DNA of 64,000 bases from Uranotaenia lowii (taxonomy: Eukaryota > Arthropoda > Insecta > Diptera > Culicidae), in contig NC_073693.1 in assembly GCF_029784155.1 (NCBI RefSeq), positions 143,280,853-143,344,852 of the forward strand. Reading direction: 5' to 3'. A program made the position numbers and the translations under genes. Shown here piece after piece: positions 33,935-46,345 of this stretch. Below the pieces are notes generated by a model. The model had not been told where the DNA came from, did no database searches, and saw only the letters and a list, made by a program, of their open reading frames with translations. Positions within the stretch are counted from its first letter, which is position 1; each line of letters begins with the position of its first letter.

Positions 33935-33965
33935 ATTTGAACCAATTTCGGGGGCGCTCAGCCAT
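33935..33965 (-). CDS. Candidate alternative first coding exon (MAERPRNWFK), tentative
   Basis: The minus-strand ATG at 33965 opens MAERPRNWFK plus one base, then meets a consensus donor GTAAGTCAAT at 33934. The start context (TTCAACATGG) is favourable for an insect start, and the upstream 50 bases are GC-richer (TAGCGCGAGCG). It lies on the same strand as the shep exon about 26 kb downstream, so it could be one of that gene's alternative 5' exons. It shares the ten-base donor context with the candidate at 33103. No promoter motif, acceptor partner or homologous protein start was confirmed. Confidence 0.35.
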
Positions 33966-34845
33966 GTTGAATGAACGCTCGCGCTAGAGTATCAGTTTGT
34001 TTTCGGAGTATGTGGCAGCACTTTGGTAGTAGATTTATAAATGAGCTAAAGTCGAATTGCTATGAATAGGCAGGCACCCAATTCGAGTTCAAAATTAACT
34101 TTACCTATTGGTCATACACTTTTAGTGTTTGGATGCGTAACAGAGGGCATATAATCTGAGATACTGGCCCTCATCTATTTTCATGTCATCCGAAGGAGAC
34201 ATGATACCAGAAAGAAGAAGATGGATGCGTAACAGAACTGATTGTGGGTTATCTTTAAGCATTAATGATACCACGAGTCTGGCTCGTATGCTTTTGTGAC
34301 GATGCATACCGTCATGAATAAGAAAATAAATTTAAAATGCAAATTAAAATCATTTCATAATTATTCAAGTTGTGTTTAAATTTTTATACGATTTTAGTCA
34401 TTTTACCATCTTTATGGCATTCACGACTCTATATCAATTTAGTCGGTGGATGGTCATTGAATAACTTATCCGGTCCAAGTGCCCCAGAGCAAAGTGCTCG
34501 AACTCGTGGACATCGCCCCAGGAGGTAACTGATTTGCAAATTGATCTATATCACAGGCCCAAGTTGTGTTGAATATAACATTAGATTTGTTTGAGAGCCT
34601 CCCCTAACTCATCCTCCTTAGAAGAGAGAAGAGTACTTTCAATACAACAAACCATCACTCCTCATCAGTTTCACGGTATGTAAAAAATTTTAACTTTCAT
34701 ATATATAAATATATTTATATATAATAACAATTGGATAAGTAACTATATATGGGTCATTCTTTGTCAATTGTTCAAAATACTTTTCCCTATTTGATAACTT
34801 CCCCCACTTGCATAGCATAGGTAAAGTGGGGGTAGGGGATGGCTT
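33966..34845. other. Intron, no gene seen
   Basis: Contains TGGATGCGTAACAGA twice (34131 and 34222) and an AT microsatellite at 34700-34725. No element boundaries or exon recognised. Confidence 0.35.
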
Positions 34846-34849
34846 TCTA

Positions 34850-35790
34850 ATTTTTATTTTAAAAAATCGAGGCGTCTTCTCTGTGACACCATAAACAAGA
34901 GATCAGAACGACGTGAAATCTGGTATCTGAGGGTCCAATAATGTTTCGTATTACAGTTTGAAAACACTCATACTTTAGGGGCTCCCATACAAAATTAATA
35001 TTAAAAAATTGACACATTTCGAACAATTGTCAGTTGAACTTCATTAAAATTGGTGCAAAACAATGATTTGATACAAGAAGGTGAAGGCTTTCACACAAAA
35101 TTCATGAAAATTGTACAGAACTTATATAGTTTTTATATATTAAAAAGTATGAATTGACAAGAAACGATGATTTATTTTACTGAATGATTCCTATTACTTT
35201 CGATACGGGGGGCGTCTTATACAAAGTCAATGTAAAATACGACATTAAACAAATAAATTTTAAGTGATTATCATATTTAGTAATTGAAACACAAGCAATT
35301 TTTCAGCGAAACTGGATTATTGAGTATCTTCTTCCTTTTTTAAACTTTTCCTACAAAACCAATATAAAACTCGACACGTCTCAAGCAATTTTTAATTCAT
35401 GTTCTTCAAAATTTAAAAAGGAAGTTTTAACAAAATCAAATGAAATATAAACTAAATGCCCCTCTTTCTTTCGAAACGAGGGGCATACATAAAAAATAAA
35501 TGCGAAATTCAAAACATATTGAACAATTTTCAAAATACTTTCATCAAATATGGTGCTTCAGAAAGTGAAATTCATAATTCAAAGGTTTATTGTATTGTAT
35601 GGCTCTTCCTTTTTTTTCAAACGGTTCAAGAGTTTTTTTTTCTATCTAATTCAAACAAAACAAGTTTTTACATATAAGTTCACTGTACAGTTTTTCATAT
35701 TAGATTCACTGTAATAAATTTGGAAACATGGGTCCCTTACAAAATCAATGAAAATTACGACACAACACGAAATTTTTAAGGGTTAGGGAC
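34850..35790. mobile_element. Helitron-like element without a clear 3' end
   Basis: The start (AAAATCGAGGCGTCTTCTCT, GTGACACCAT, GAAATCTGGTATCTGAGGGT) matches the first 130 bp of the Helitron at 43966. Downstream, modules with a GGGG(C/T)-CATACAAAAT-AAT core recur at about 34980, 35210, 35340, 35470 and 35730, similar to the modular Helitrons at 13.5-15 kb. No CTAG terminus was located. Confidence 0.5.
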
Positions 35791-36839
35791 AACCAAGTTT
35801 TGACTTTACCAAATAAGACCGGAACAAATTTTAAATCCTTATTTTTTCACTTGGTGCTGAAACATCACGAGCTGGGTAATAAAATATAATATAATTTTCA
35901 ATAAATTGGAACAAATTGGAGAAAAGCTTCTATGTAACAAACTTGCATACAATATACATTGCACGAAATAAAAATAAAAGAGTTATTTTAGATCTAAAAT
36001 TAGTAAAATATCGAATACGAAACATGACAGAATTCGCATCTTCTATTGTTTCACTTTAACTCTATCAAATATCTGAATTTAAATCTTAAACTTTATTTAG
36101 TCCTCTCTTCAGGATTTTCGGAAAAAATCGAAATGTTCTGGTCTAATTGAAAAAAAAAATTCCTATCTCTACTTGTGTAAAAGGTAGGTTTCATATTTTT
36201 CATATTTGGCACACTGACAAGTTTGGTACACAAGTAAGTCTCGACAAATGTAGATGTTCTTGACCGATCTTGAAGTTCAACATTGAAAAAAGCGCACTTT
36301 GTTTAATTAATTTTTCTTAAGATCTGCAACACGAAATAACGAACATTTTAAAATATTTGACAAAACTATCCATAAATAGGAATAAAATCTATGTTACGAA
36401 TATCAGGTATGTCATTTCTCTATGACTTCTAAATATCCAGATACGAGTTTTTTGAACGGATTTACGAAAAAAAATTATTTTTTAAGCAGTGTTTTAAATG
36501 ATAGCACCCTACAGGAAAGTCGAAAATTATTTCTTTTTAATTTATCAAAATTACCTTGGAAATAAGAGCGAGAATGGTTGAAATAAGCATTAAAATCAAG
36601 TTTTGAGAAATCCATCAAGACATGTGTGAAATTTTTTTTAAAAAATGTATGAAAAAACTAATATAAAATTTTCCATTTTGTTTCAAAATCTGTGTATTGT
36701 GCAACATTTGTTGTTGTCATATGGTTGTTATATTCATTTAATTGGGAAGGTATTTGAAGGTAAAATTCCATGTTCAATTGGTATGTTTTAAGCAAAACAA
36801 AACCAATTTTTATTTGAAAAACGATTGATATTTGCTTAA
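35791..36839. other. AT-rich intron, no gene seen
   Basis: No exon, terminal repeats or coding similarity recognised. Confidence 0.35.
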
Positions 36840-38290
36840 CCCTCTCACATGAGGAATCTTAAAAGCATGCAAAGTATTCTAATCTACACTCAAAATTTTA
36901 AATTCTCAATTAAAAAAAAGTGATTTTCGAGAAAGGTTATTCATGAGTAACAATTTTAACTCAGAGGTTAAAAGCCTCAAAAACAGAATTCTGCTACAAT
37001 TTTTCAAAATGTTCGTGCTTGTTGATAGAAATTCGTTTCTGAGCATTAAATTTTAAATGAGATTATACTTATTCCAGAGGTTCTGGTTCCATATTATTAA
37101 AATTTTAATTGCATTTCTTTTTTCATATTTCGGATTCTGTGCCCAGTTGGGGATTTTTGATTTTCGGTTCGAATAATTATTAAATTTTTTAAAAATTATT
37201 ATTCGATTAATAATTAAAACAATTTAATGTTTTGTAATCGCTCAAATTTGGTTTTGCATTTCATTAAAAGTTGGAAACATGATTTGCGAAACTCATATGC
37301 GTTTTCAATATTCAGATAATAATTTTCTAAATATAAAAAAAAATTGAAACCATCCTGGGTTTAGTGTGACTTTCATTCGAGGTTCTTATAGTCAATTCTT
37401 TACAATCCCATTCAAAAATAGTTAAAAATGATTTCTTTTGCAAAATCCAAACATTATAAAGCTTCAAAATGGTGATCCAGAGTTGAAAATTTAGAATCAG
37501 ATTTATCATTATTTTTATTTTATCCTCATTTTATATCAAATTTGCAAGTCGTATAAAAAAAAGACAAAAATAATGAATTAAGATTGAACATCAGAACTTA
37601 AATTATAGGTTCATGGTTGAGAGTCTTAACCAAATTTTAATTCTTGGCTTGTAATGATAAAGTTGATTTGGAAAAAAATCAGGAATAGTTTTTTTAAATT
37701 TCAATAATCGCATTGAAATTCGAAAACAATCTTTAATCTTTCAATTCTGAGTTCAGGTGCAGAACTAGGAATTAGAAAAAATATTCAAAATTTAGATTTT
37801 AGAATTTAGATTCAGCTTTTAAATGAGTTTCAATATCAAGATAAAATCATCCAGATGACTTTTTTGTTGAGGAATTCATATTACAAGAGATAGCAACTTA
37901 GATTTTTAAGTGTGCAATTGATTTTCGATGAAAAATGTTTTCTGTAATCTTCCTATAAAATTATTTGCAGTGAATTTCATAGTTTTTCTGGTATTGTTTA
38001 AACATTTGCATTTTAAAAGCCAAATTGCAAACTGAAATCGTAAAATTGGAATGAGTTTGCGAGAATCTAATTTGAATCACAAATTTTAAATATTTAAATT
38101 TTACATTTAAAAATTTTATTTGTTCCGAAGGGTTTCTTAAAAAAAACTTATTCTATGTACAAATCAAATAAGCGGAGTTCACCAGTTTTTTCCAGCACAT
38201 TCAAAGATTTTATTTTGTTAGGTACTAAAGGATCTCTTCTATAAATTCAAAGATTTAAGGATGTATTTTCCAAAGTTTCTATCTATACGA
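36840..38290. repeat. AT-rich dispersed repeat family Y, copy 2
   Basis: Same order of shared phrases as 19736-22390 (TCTACACTCAAAATTTTAAA; GAGGTTCTGGTTCCATATT; ATTTCGGATTCTGTGCCCAG). Heavily decayed, no coding content. Confidence 0.6.
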
Positions 38291-38323
38291 AAAACTGTAA
38301 CAGAAGTTGAATTATCAAATATT

Positions 38324-38734
38324 CAGTACCGTTCATAATTGTATAGAAATTGGAAGCAAGCGCACTGTCACTTCGACTTTGAACTTCCATAATTTTTTAC
38401 TCTGATCATATTTTTTGATCCAATTTTTGCGTTAGATAGAATAACTGTCACACTATTATATCACAAAATTTGAGCTTGATGGAGTTTGTGTGGTCTGAGA
38501 AACGATAATTCTACGAAAATCGGACTTTTTGGACTTTTCTCATTCAAACTGCAATATCTCTGATTGTTGAAATATGAAGCTAGCATGTCTGAAGTTTTCG
38601 AAAAGTTCTATCGATGAGATCAAAAGTTACGCGAGTTGCAATATTTCAAGCATGGATCTAGAAATGCGATTTCTATAGAATTTGCACGAGAAGTGCGCGT
38701 GCTTACAATTTCCATACAATTATGAACGGTACTG
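38324..38734. mobile_element. 411-bp Tc1/mariner-type MITE with long inverted ends
   Basis: The left end CAGTACCGTTCATAATTGTA, continuing through GAAATTGGAAGCAAGCGCACT, is mirrored by AGTGCGCGTGCTTACAATTT to GGTACTG at the right, about 43 bp with few mismatches. CAGT-starting ends and a TA on the right flank suggest the Tc1/mariner superfamily. No frame. Confidence 0.8.
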
Positions 38735-40035
38735 TAAATTCATGCATTGTTGAGTATAAATATAATTGTAAAAAAATAGTCACAATTCGGTTCTTCTTAC
38801 AGTCCAACGTAAGTATAACAATAAGTTTATCAACTGGCCTAAAACCTATTCAATTAGGGTGCGTGTTCCCACTGTGGACCTAGAGCCTACTTTAATCCTA
38901 AAATGCCAAAAATTGTGAATAATTCATTTTTCTAGCAAAAGATATAGATACTCCTATGCACACAATGAACTCTTATTCTTCCTGAATCCTACCATACCGC
39001 TTTTGAGAAATTATAGTGAATCAGAAAAAATCACGTTTTTTCACTGTCCAAGCTAAAGTTTGAAGAAAATTTATGAATGAAATTTGAATGATTTTGCTTT
39101 ATTTAAAAAAAATCATACTTTTTAAAGAATTTTTGAGTTCTAGGTCCAATGAAAGGTACAGATTCAGTACCAAAATAGGAAAAGAAGGTTCAAAGTTGGA
39201 AATTTTGATCATCCATATCTTTTCGTATCATTCAATAACGGCGAAGCCTATGTTGAATATTCTCGTTGATACTTGCAGATAAGAACATGAACTACAAATA
39301 AATTTCCTGAAAGATATAAACCTGTCGTAAAATCCAACGCTTAAAGGGTCCAAAGTAGGGCAACTAACCCTATATTTATAAATATTGCAAACGATAGATT
39401 TTAAGTCGAACCATCATTATAACAAATACTTTGGTAAAAATATATTTTTTTCTGTGACCGTGATCAATTTGGAATTATATTTCCAAGATGTCTATGAAAA
39501 AAATTCTATCAACTTTGAATTAAAAATTGGTTTCGTTTTGCTCAAAACATACCAATTGAACATGAACATAGAGTATGAAATAGAAGCTTTCCAATGAAAT
39601 AAATATAACAACTGGTTTACAACAATAGATGTTGCATCATTCCAATAATTAAAAAAAAAAATTATACGAGTTTTTTCAAACTACGTTGTATGTTTTATTG
39701 AATTTTTCCAAACCTTATTTTTTTGCTAATTTTAACCATTGTCGTACTCATTTCAAAGATGATATAGAAAAAATAATTTTAGGCTTTTCTATTGAGATTT
39801 GGTTTTGCACTGCTATTATAAAATGCATAAAATGCAATGATAAAAAAATATTTTTTCTGAAAAACCGTTCATAAATGCACAACCATACGAAAACAAAACC
39901 CATGATATTCAACTTTTTGTTCAACTCACCCATGTATATTTTTTTTGGGAATTAATTAAATTTACGTGTGTTAAAATCATTTTACGTAGAACTTAGTGGC
40001 ACTGCTGTTTTTTTTGCACACCACTGAACATTACC
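38735..40035. other. AT-rich intron with a small repeat block
   Basis: 38878-38928 (CTAGAGCCTACTTTAATCCT, AAAATGCCAAAAATTGTGAA) is the reverse complement of 62268-62312. Otherwise nothing is recognised. Confidence 0.4.
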
Positions 40036-40245
40036 TTCATATGATGCTCTCAGAGCCAAAGAGGTCTAAGTTCAAAAATGATCAATTTTTAGTTATCCAT
40101 ATTTTTAAATATAATTGGTTATTTTTTCAATTTTTTCGTATTTTTTTCATAGATTTTCGATGGAAAATATAGCAACATGAAAAGTGTGTTTCTCAGAGTA
40201 GCTTTCATGCACTAACCTCCTTTGGATCCAAGGACCTCATATGTG
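40036..40245. mobile_element. Foldback family F, short copy
   Basis: The left part CAGAGCCAAAGAGGTCTAAG with ATGATCAATTTTTAGTTA is the complement of the right terminus at 48270-48340. The right part CTAACCTCCTTTGGATCCAA with GGACCTCATATG is the matching opposite end. About 200 bp, no frame. Confidence 0.6.
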
Positions 40246-41740
40246 TTTTTCTGTATTGAATGTTTTTGACTGGTTTCATTTAAATAAAAAAAACAAAGTT
40301 TTGATTTCTAGTCTAATTTTCTGAAAATTTGTCATTGTTGATACTTTAGATATCCAACATAAATAAAAGTTTTGTTTGCTAAAAAGCCTTCTGCTTACCC
40401 CAAAAACTCCGGTGTTGAAAAACAACTTTAATTTAACTGCGCCCTTCCGGTGAATCTTCAAACGAAAAATCTTCAATAGTTCTTCAACTGCATAGAAGCC
40501 CTCTTCGTAGATTCCACACTTTCCTCCATTTATCCCCCCCCAACCAACCATAAAGCATCTCCCCAAAGTCTGCATCACGTCCGTGGGATCTGCTAGGAAT
40601 GTACCTTTCATTCTTCCTGTCGCTTTGTGTGTGACATCTGTACCAGGATTATCCCCAAGTGAACGCGCATAATGGAGCAGAATTTCTTTGCGTTCGCACT
40701 CGTCTTCCACGTCGTCTTCGTCCTTGCCTCAACATTACACCATCAATGGCTTCCGTTCTCGTTGAAGGGAACCATCATTGAATGAATGGCCTCTGTACCG
40801 TTTACCCACAAACGCTCTAGGATTACGACGAGTACCGACATTTTTTTTTCGACGCTCGCTATTTCAGCTTCCAAGGAAGGAGTAGCACTCTTGGTGCGAT
40901 AATAATAAAAAGTGAAGACCCATAATCAAATGCTTCCATTGTACACGCTTTGATGCTTCTCATACTTTCGTTCATTTATTCATTCATTCATTATTATGAA
41001 GAGAGCGAGAAAATTCTGGCACGTTCCCTACATAGTATATGGCCGAGAAGCGGCGGACGGATGTTGCTGATGCTGCTAGCGGCGAAATCCGGTGATTCTG
41101 GCTTTGTCCAAAGACAAATTTTTATATCCTACTTCTGCACCGGCAGCTTCCAGCATCATCCATCCAGCATGGAAGGGCGCGGCTACAGGATTGCTCATTT
41201 CGGAGCAATTCCCTGTTTATCATAAAGCGTAAGTCTATTCCCAACCCACTCGGGAAGGTGACGTCATTTGAAAAATAAAAACAAAACGAAGAATTACGCC
41301 ACGGTTTCAAACATCAAGGGAATAGTTTGGGAAATAAAAATCAACTAGGACTGGCTGTCACGCTCTTCGAGAGTTATGATATTTTACTTGGTTCAGCAAC
41401 GAACGCTTGATTTGGCCCAACTCGAACATTCGATGGTTCATGTTTGGATTTGAAAATTTTATCAGTGGTTTAATCAATTGCAAGAACAATTCTTGTTATA
41501 GTGCCGGTAACTGTATTAAATATATTTTAGTATGAAACTAAATTTTTTCAAATAAGTTCTATAAAACTATTTACGAAATAAAAAACAGCTACAACGGAAC
41601 ATTGATAAAAACAACTACTGTATGAAAAGATATTTCAAGTACCTGATGCTTCGTGTTATAAAAGGTGGACTCCGACGGTGCTAGTAAGCTTACCTGTAAA
41701 AAAGACGAAAGAAAATAATCATTAGCTTTGTTGTTTTTAT
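40246..41740. other. Intron with less repetitive block at 40430-41330
   Basis: Less AT-rich, with a minus-strand frame of 144 aa (40276-40710) and a plus-strand frame of 91 aa (40950-41225). Neither shows a recognisable domain or convincing splice structure. Could be conserved non-coding DNA. Confidence 0.35.
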
Positions 41741-41990
41741 ATATGCATGGGTTTTTGGAGGTTAAAACCCCCCATGACGGTCCTGAAATGTCAAATAAAA
41801 TTACAAATTCCTAATCAAATTTTGATGAACGACTGAAATGATTCAAGTATAACAATCTTGACTCAGAACTAAAGCCCCTAGAAACCTTTTACAAGTTGAA
41901 TAATTCTACCACAGTTTTTCAAAAAAAAAAAAATCTAACTTGTTGATAGAAATTTAGTCCAAAATGTCGAATTCCAATAAAATTAGACAA
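41741..41990. repeat. AT-rich repeat family Y, partial copy 3
   Basis: Contains TTCTACCACAGTTTTTCAAA, AACTTGTTGATAGAAATTTA and the GAACGACTGA-GTATAACAAT-TTGACTCAGA order also seen at 36900-37030. Confidence 0.55.
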
Positions 41991-42239
41991 AGCTTGCCAA
42001 ATTGCCCGGAATGTGCCCGAGCTTTTGCACTATATTTACAAAATTAAACAAAATTTCAAATTGAGTCATAAACAATACCTATGTATTTGCGTCTAAATAT
42101 TTTGAGTGAATTTTATCAAAATCAATGTGAATTATTTTTTGAAAGATTAAAATATAATTTATTTGGATAAACAAAAGTCAAGCGTTTTTTTCATGATCTT
42201 ACAGAATTCTTACAGAAAAATATAGAATACCGTTACCAT

Positions 42240-42470
42240 TTTTTTTAAACGAGCACACACATATAGGATCTCAGTGAAACTTTATGTTTCTTTGAAGAGA
42301 TCTGATTTACTTAACTCTAAGGTGTACATCTTTCAAAGATATTATGGCTAGCATCTTACAAATGCTAAAACCAGAAAGAGCACTATATGTGCCGTGATCG
42401 GGATTCGATCTCATGGACTCTGGCTTAGAAGACTGGAATGCTATCCTCTAGGCCACGACCGGCGGCAAAC
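42240..42470 (-). repeat. tRNA-Arg(UCU)-derived SINE
   Basis: On the minus strand, 42466 down to 42391 reads like tRNA-Arg: GTGGCCTAGAGGATAGCA (D arm/A box), a CTTCTAA anticodon loop (anticodon TCT), and GAGATCGAATCCCGATC (T arm/B box). A non-tRNA body of about 145 bp follows to an A-run at 42241-42247. The acceptor stem is only partly paired. The tRNA head, unrelated body and A-rich tail fit a SINE. Confidence 0.65.
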
Positions 42471-42539
42471 CATTGAATTTTTCAACGTTTTTTTCGAAAA
42501 CATATATACTCAAAAGATGGACAATGTTGCTGCATACAT

Positions 42540-43075
42540 TTAGGGGCAAAAATTATAAACATTTCTCAATATTTTTTGGCCTCAAAAACAAATAAAATTT
42601 TACGTTCATGCAAGTCATCGTGCTGTTCCCATGTTCTTTTTTTTCTTCAAACTTAACCATTTGATAGGGTTTTTAGTCATTTTTTTCTATGCGGGCTTTT
42701 TGATGGAAAATGACCGTTTTTTTTAATATCCAAAAATTATCATAGAATGACCATAAAAATAACACTTAAAATTAATCTAAACCAAGAAAAAAAATTGAAC
42801 TTTCACATTAAATAACCTATTTGCTCCTAAATACTTAAATTTGATCAGGAGAGATGATTGTTTGTGAGCCTTCAAAAAACCAGATATTTTAAGATTTTAA
42901 AATTATATTCTAAGTAATATAAAAAATCTCCTCTCCTCAATTAACAGGCTTTCAAACGTAGTAAACAGTTTTCAAATATTTTAACGTCATACTTAGTTGA
43001 TAATGATTATCTGTAAAAAATTCATGTTGATCAAAGTTACCCCGCTGATCAAAGTTCCCCCAGTTTACGGTAATT
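42540..43075. repeat. Dispersed repeat family X, copy 2
   Basis: Uninterrupted relative of the split copy at 15215-16945. It ends in a double phrase on GATCAAAGTTACCCC and GATCAAAGTTCCCCC, then TTTACGGTAA. Confidence 0.6.
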
Positions 43076-43100
43076 CCAGAGTTTGTGGTTCCAAATCTTA

Positions 43101-43965
43101 CACCGAAAAAATTCTTCACATGAACGCTACGTGAAAATGTACATGGATTTTTGCCACCATGAAAATCACGTGGAACCTACGTGAATTTCAGGTAGCAAAC
43201 AGAGCTCGCGCAGCAAGCAAAATTCACGTAATTTTCACATGAGTTGTATGTAAAATCAACGTTGATTCAATGTGCATAGGGATGCGTTCTGCTACATGTA
43301 ATTCACGTAGATTTCATTATAATATTAACGTAGGGAGGTTTTTTCGAATATTTTAACATAATTTTTTTTGATTTTCAAAGTAAACTTTATTATTAGACAA
43401 AACCACATAACGCATATGCACTTTCCACTTTTAACCTGGCACTTTTAAGAATTCACTTCACCTAATTAATGAAACATAATTTCGTCGAAAAATGGCTGTT
43501 TTGTCCCTTTAGCGGTTGCTTGGCCGTCTAAGCTGCCTCAATTTCAAATCCTGTTAGAAAAAAACAAAAATGTAAATAGCAAACAACACAATACTTACGA
43601 AATAAATATCAGCTTCTACATCAATCAGTTTTTTCTTGTCTTTATATGTATGCACCAACTGTCGAATCCGCGCCATATTGAGAACTGATATTCTTTCACA
43701 CAGATTATACGTGAATTAGCCATTCAAGTTTACGTGAACATCACATATAATGCACCAAATCCCCCTGTACTTGGCGGATCACTGGATTCTCACGTAAATC
43801 GAATGTGTCTTTGTTTTGACAGCATTCAACTATGTGAATTTCACGTAAGGATGATGTGATTTTTTATTAACTGCTAAGTGCTTCACGTAAACCAAGCAAA
43901 AATTCAAGTTACGAGTGGCTCAGTGAAAATCCAGGTAAATTCAACGTTTTTTTTTCGGCTGAGTG
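43101..43965. mobile_element. 865-bp MITE-like element rich in ACGT motifs
   Basis: The left TACACCGAAAAAATTC and right TTTTTTTTCGGCTGAGTGTA are imperfect inverted ends bounded by TA (43099-43100; 43966-43967). About thirteen ACGT cores, mostly in TTCACGTA/TACGTGAA contexts and in both orientations, are concentrated in its left 260 and right 270 bases. Confidence 0.7.
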
Positions 43966-44276
43966 TATATATAAAAATGGAGGCGTTTTCTTTGTAACAC
44001 CATCACGTATGATGAATGGTCGGTCGGAATTAAGTGAAATTTTCTATCCGAGGGTTTTTCGGGTCAGAGATGGTTTGTATAATAGTTTCAAGAATCTCAC
44101 TTTTTTTGGAAGGGGGGCTCCGATACAAAATCAACTAGAAACGGGACAAAACTTTAACAGCTTGAAGACGATTTTCATGAAAACTGACTCACGAGCATGA
44201 AGAAGTTAAAGAACTGTAAACATTTTCCAACGATTTATTCAGTAACGGGTAAAACGAAGTTTACCGGGTCAGCTAG
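43966..44276 (+). mobile_element. 311-bp non-autonomous Helitron
   Basis: Begins TATATATAAAAATGGAGGCG directly at the end of the MITE. Ends ACCGGGTCAGCTAG before T (44277), after a short hairpin-forming stretch. The right terminus is shared with the Helitron at 22944-23337. Confidence 0.75.
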
Positions 44277-44289
44277 TAAGCTTATAAAC

Positions 44290-45000
44290 ATTTAAATTCG
44301 ATGTATATGATAAGAATTTGGATTCTGACTCCAGTTTACTGTTATTGAACTTCAGTTTGGATCATCATTAGGAAAAAAAAATCCTGATTCGAATCTCGGT
44401 TTAGATTTAAAACTTCCATATTCAAATCTCATGATTTTGGAATATGAAAAGAAAATATTTGAAATTATAAACCATTTTTAAGATTTAAAGTTTTTACTAT
44501 TAATTCTAATGTAGAATTGGAACTAAAGAAAGTTTCATAATTGTGATACAGAATTATAAAATCTGAAACAGTTTCATCATTTGCAATATTCATTCCGATT
44601 TCCAAGTTGAACTTCGAATAAATAACTGAAGATAGATTTCAAAATTTAAATATGAGATTTCGAGTTGAAATTTCACTTTTTGGGTCATAATTAGTAAGAA
44701 TTTTTATCTGGAACTTAGATTCAAAAATCGTTTTCAAATTTGGTATTCAGATTTCAAGCTCAGGTAAATTTTGGTGGCTTTGGTTTTTGTTTAACATTAT
44801 TTATATGCAGATTCTTCCAAAAATTCATTAATTTTAATTGAGTTTACAAGAGTATAAAATAAATCGGATTTAAACCGCAAATTCAACCTGTTACTATTAT
44901 TTCTAAATATTTGGTTAATTTTTACCAATGCATCAAATGATCATTGTTGTGATCAAAAAGAATTAGCTCCCTGCTTTCTACTTTTAAGTAAATATCGTAA
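44290..45000. repeat. AT-rich repeat family Y-like sequence
   Basis: Dominated by degenerate GATTCAAATTT/TTTAGATT words as in family Y. Boundaries are vague, no gene. Confidence 0.4.
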
Positions 45001-46149
45001 ATACCGTCGCTTTGCGTAAGCATATTTTTCTATATGTTTTTGACTTAAATACGTATCATATGCTTCTTTTCTTAATCGAGCTAAAAAACTTAATAATTGT
45101 ACTTACATAATTAAACAAGCACCCAATAATTACATCGATGAGGAACCTATAGTTCACAATAAAAATATGCTCATACGCTTACGATCATAGTTTTGTCATG
45201 TTCTTTCACGTTGAAAAGGAATTTTCGATGAAACATCAATAATGGACACAAACGCAACCAATTTGAAAATCATAGCGCGTGACGAATCGTGGTCTACACT
45301 TTGTGGGGTATCTTGGGCCACCTTTCTTTTTATATTTTAATACACATTCAGAACTTAAAATACGTTTTTCTTATCTGTAAAGTTTTCTCATGCTAAATGA
45401 AGAGTTATGAAACGTTCGCGAGCCAAGTTTTCGAAACTATTCGAACATACACAACTCTCTTTTTAATTTCATCGTCAGAAATTACTTTAAAATAACGAAA
45501 TGAATTATGAAATTACAGTTTTTGGTCAATTTAATAACTTTGCATGTTATTTGGACAATTTGGATTTGGCAGCCAACAATTTCCTACAGTTTTTCAAAAT
45601 CCAAAAAATTTATAAATGTTATAGGAATTTTATAAAAATGTAATTAAGAAAAAAATAAAAAAGTAATAGGAAAAATTCTGTCACCAAACCCCCCGAGCCG
45701 ATTCTTCCTACCATCCTACAGTCGGTTTTATGAACCGCAAAAATCACCAAAAGAAATCCGGCAAATCTTAATTTTAATTTGGATTGCAAAAGACTAATAA
45801 ATGCACGAAACGTCCAGATCATATGTAATCTCGAAAAAAAAAATCAAATAAATATTTACTTTGGGGAACCTGCTGTTTTTCAAATAATCGGCTCCCAAAG
45901 TTCTCAGAAATTTGATTTTTTCCACAATTTTGTTTTTCGAGATTACCCTACATCTCAACGTTTAATTCACTCCAAAGTCTTTTGGAATGAAATTCACATA
46001 TCGATTTTTTTTTTAATTTTCTTTGGACCCCTGCTTACGCATTTTTTAGAATCTTGAAGTCAACGAAAAAAATGACAATTTTGTTTTATAGAAATAACGC
46101 CAGTTTTCAATGTTGTATGCATTTCAAATCATTTGACTTTAATGTTTAA
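45001..46149. other. AT-rich intron, no gene seen
   Basis: No exon recognised. GGGGTATCTTGGGCCACC near 45305 resembles the GATAC/CTTG ends of TAGGG-type elements but has no partner. Confidence 0.35.
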
Positions 46150-46345
46150 ATTTCGATTTTTCAGAATTACCTTTGGTCCCCTCTTTGGTAATTTTTGGAG
46201 GTAAACAAAAAACTGAAACTTTGTCCGCTTTGAGGCATCTCTAAATTAAGCCCGATTGAGCTGAAATTTAGCACAGGTCAGTTTCTTGGGCCAATATACA
46301 AAATTCGACATGACCCATTTGGCTGCCATCCTATATGTAAGTAAC
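46150..46345. repeat. Dispersed repeat family Z, copy 2
   Basis: Same shared strings as 25430-25690, notably GATTGAGCTGAAATTTAGCA then CAGGTCAGTTTC and AATTCGACATGACCC. Confidence 0.6.
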
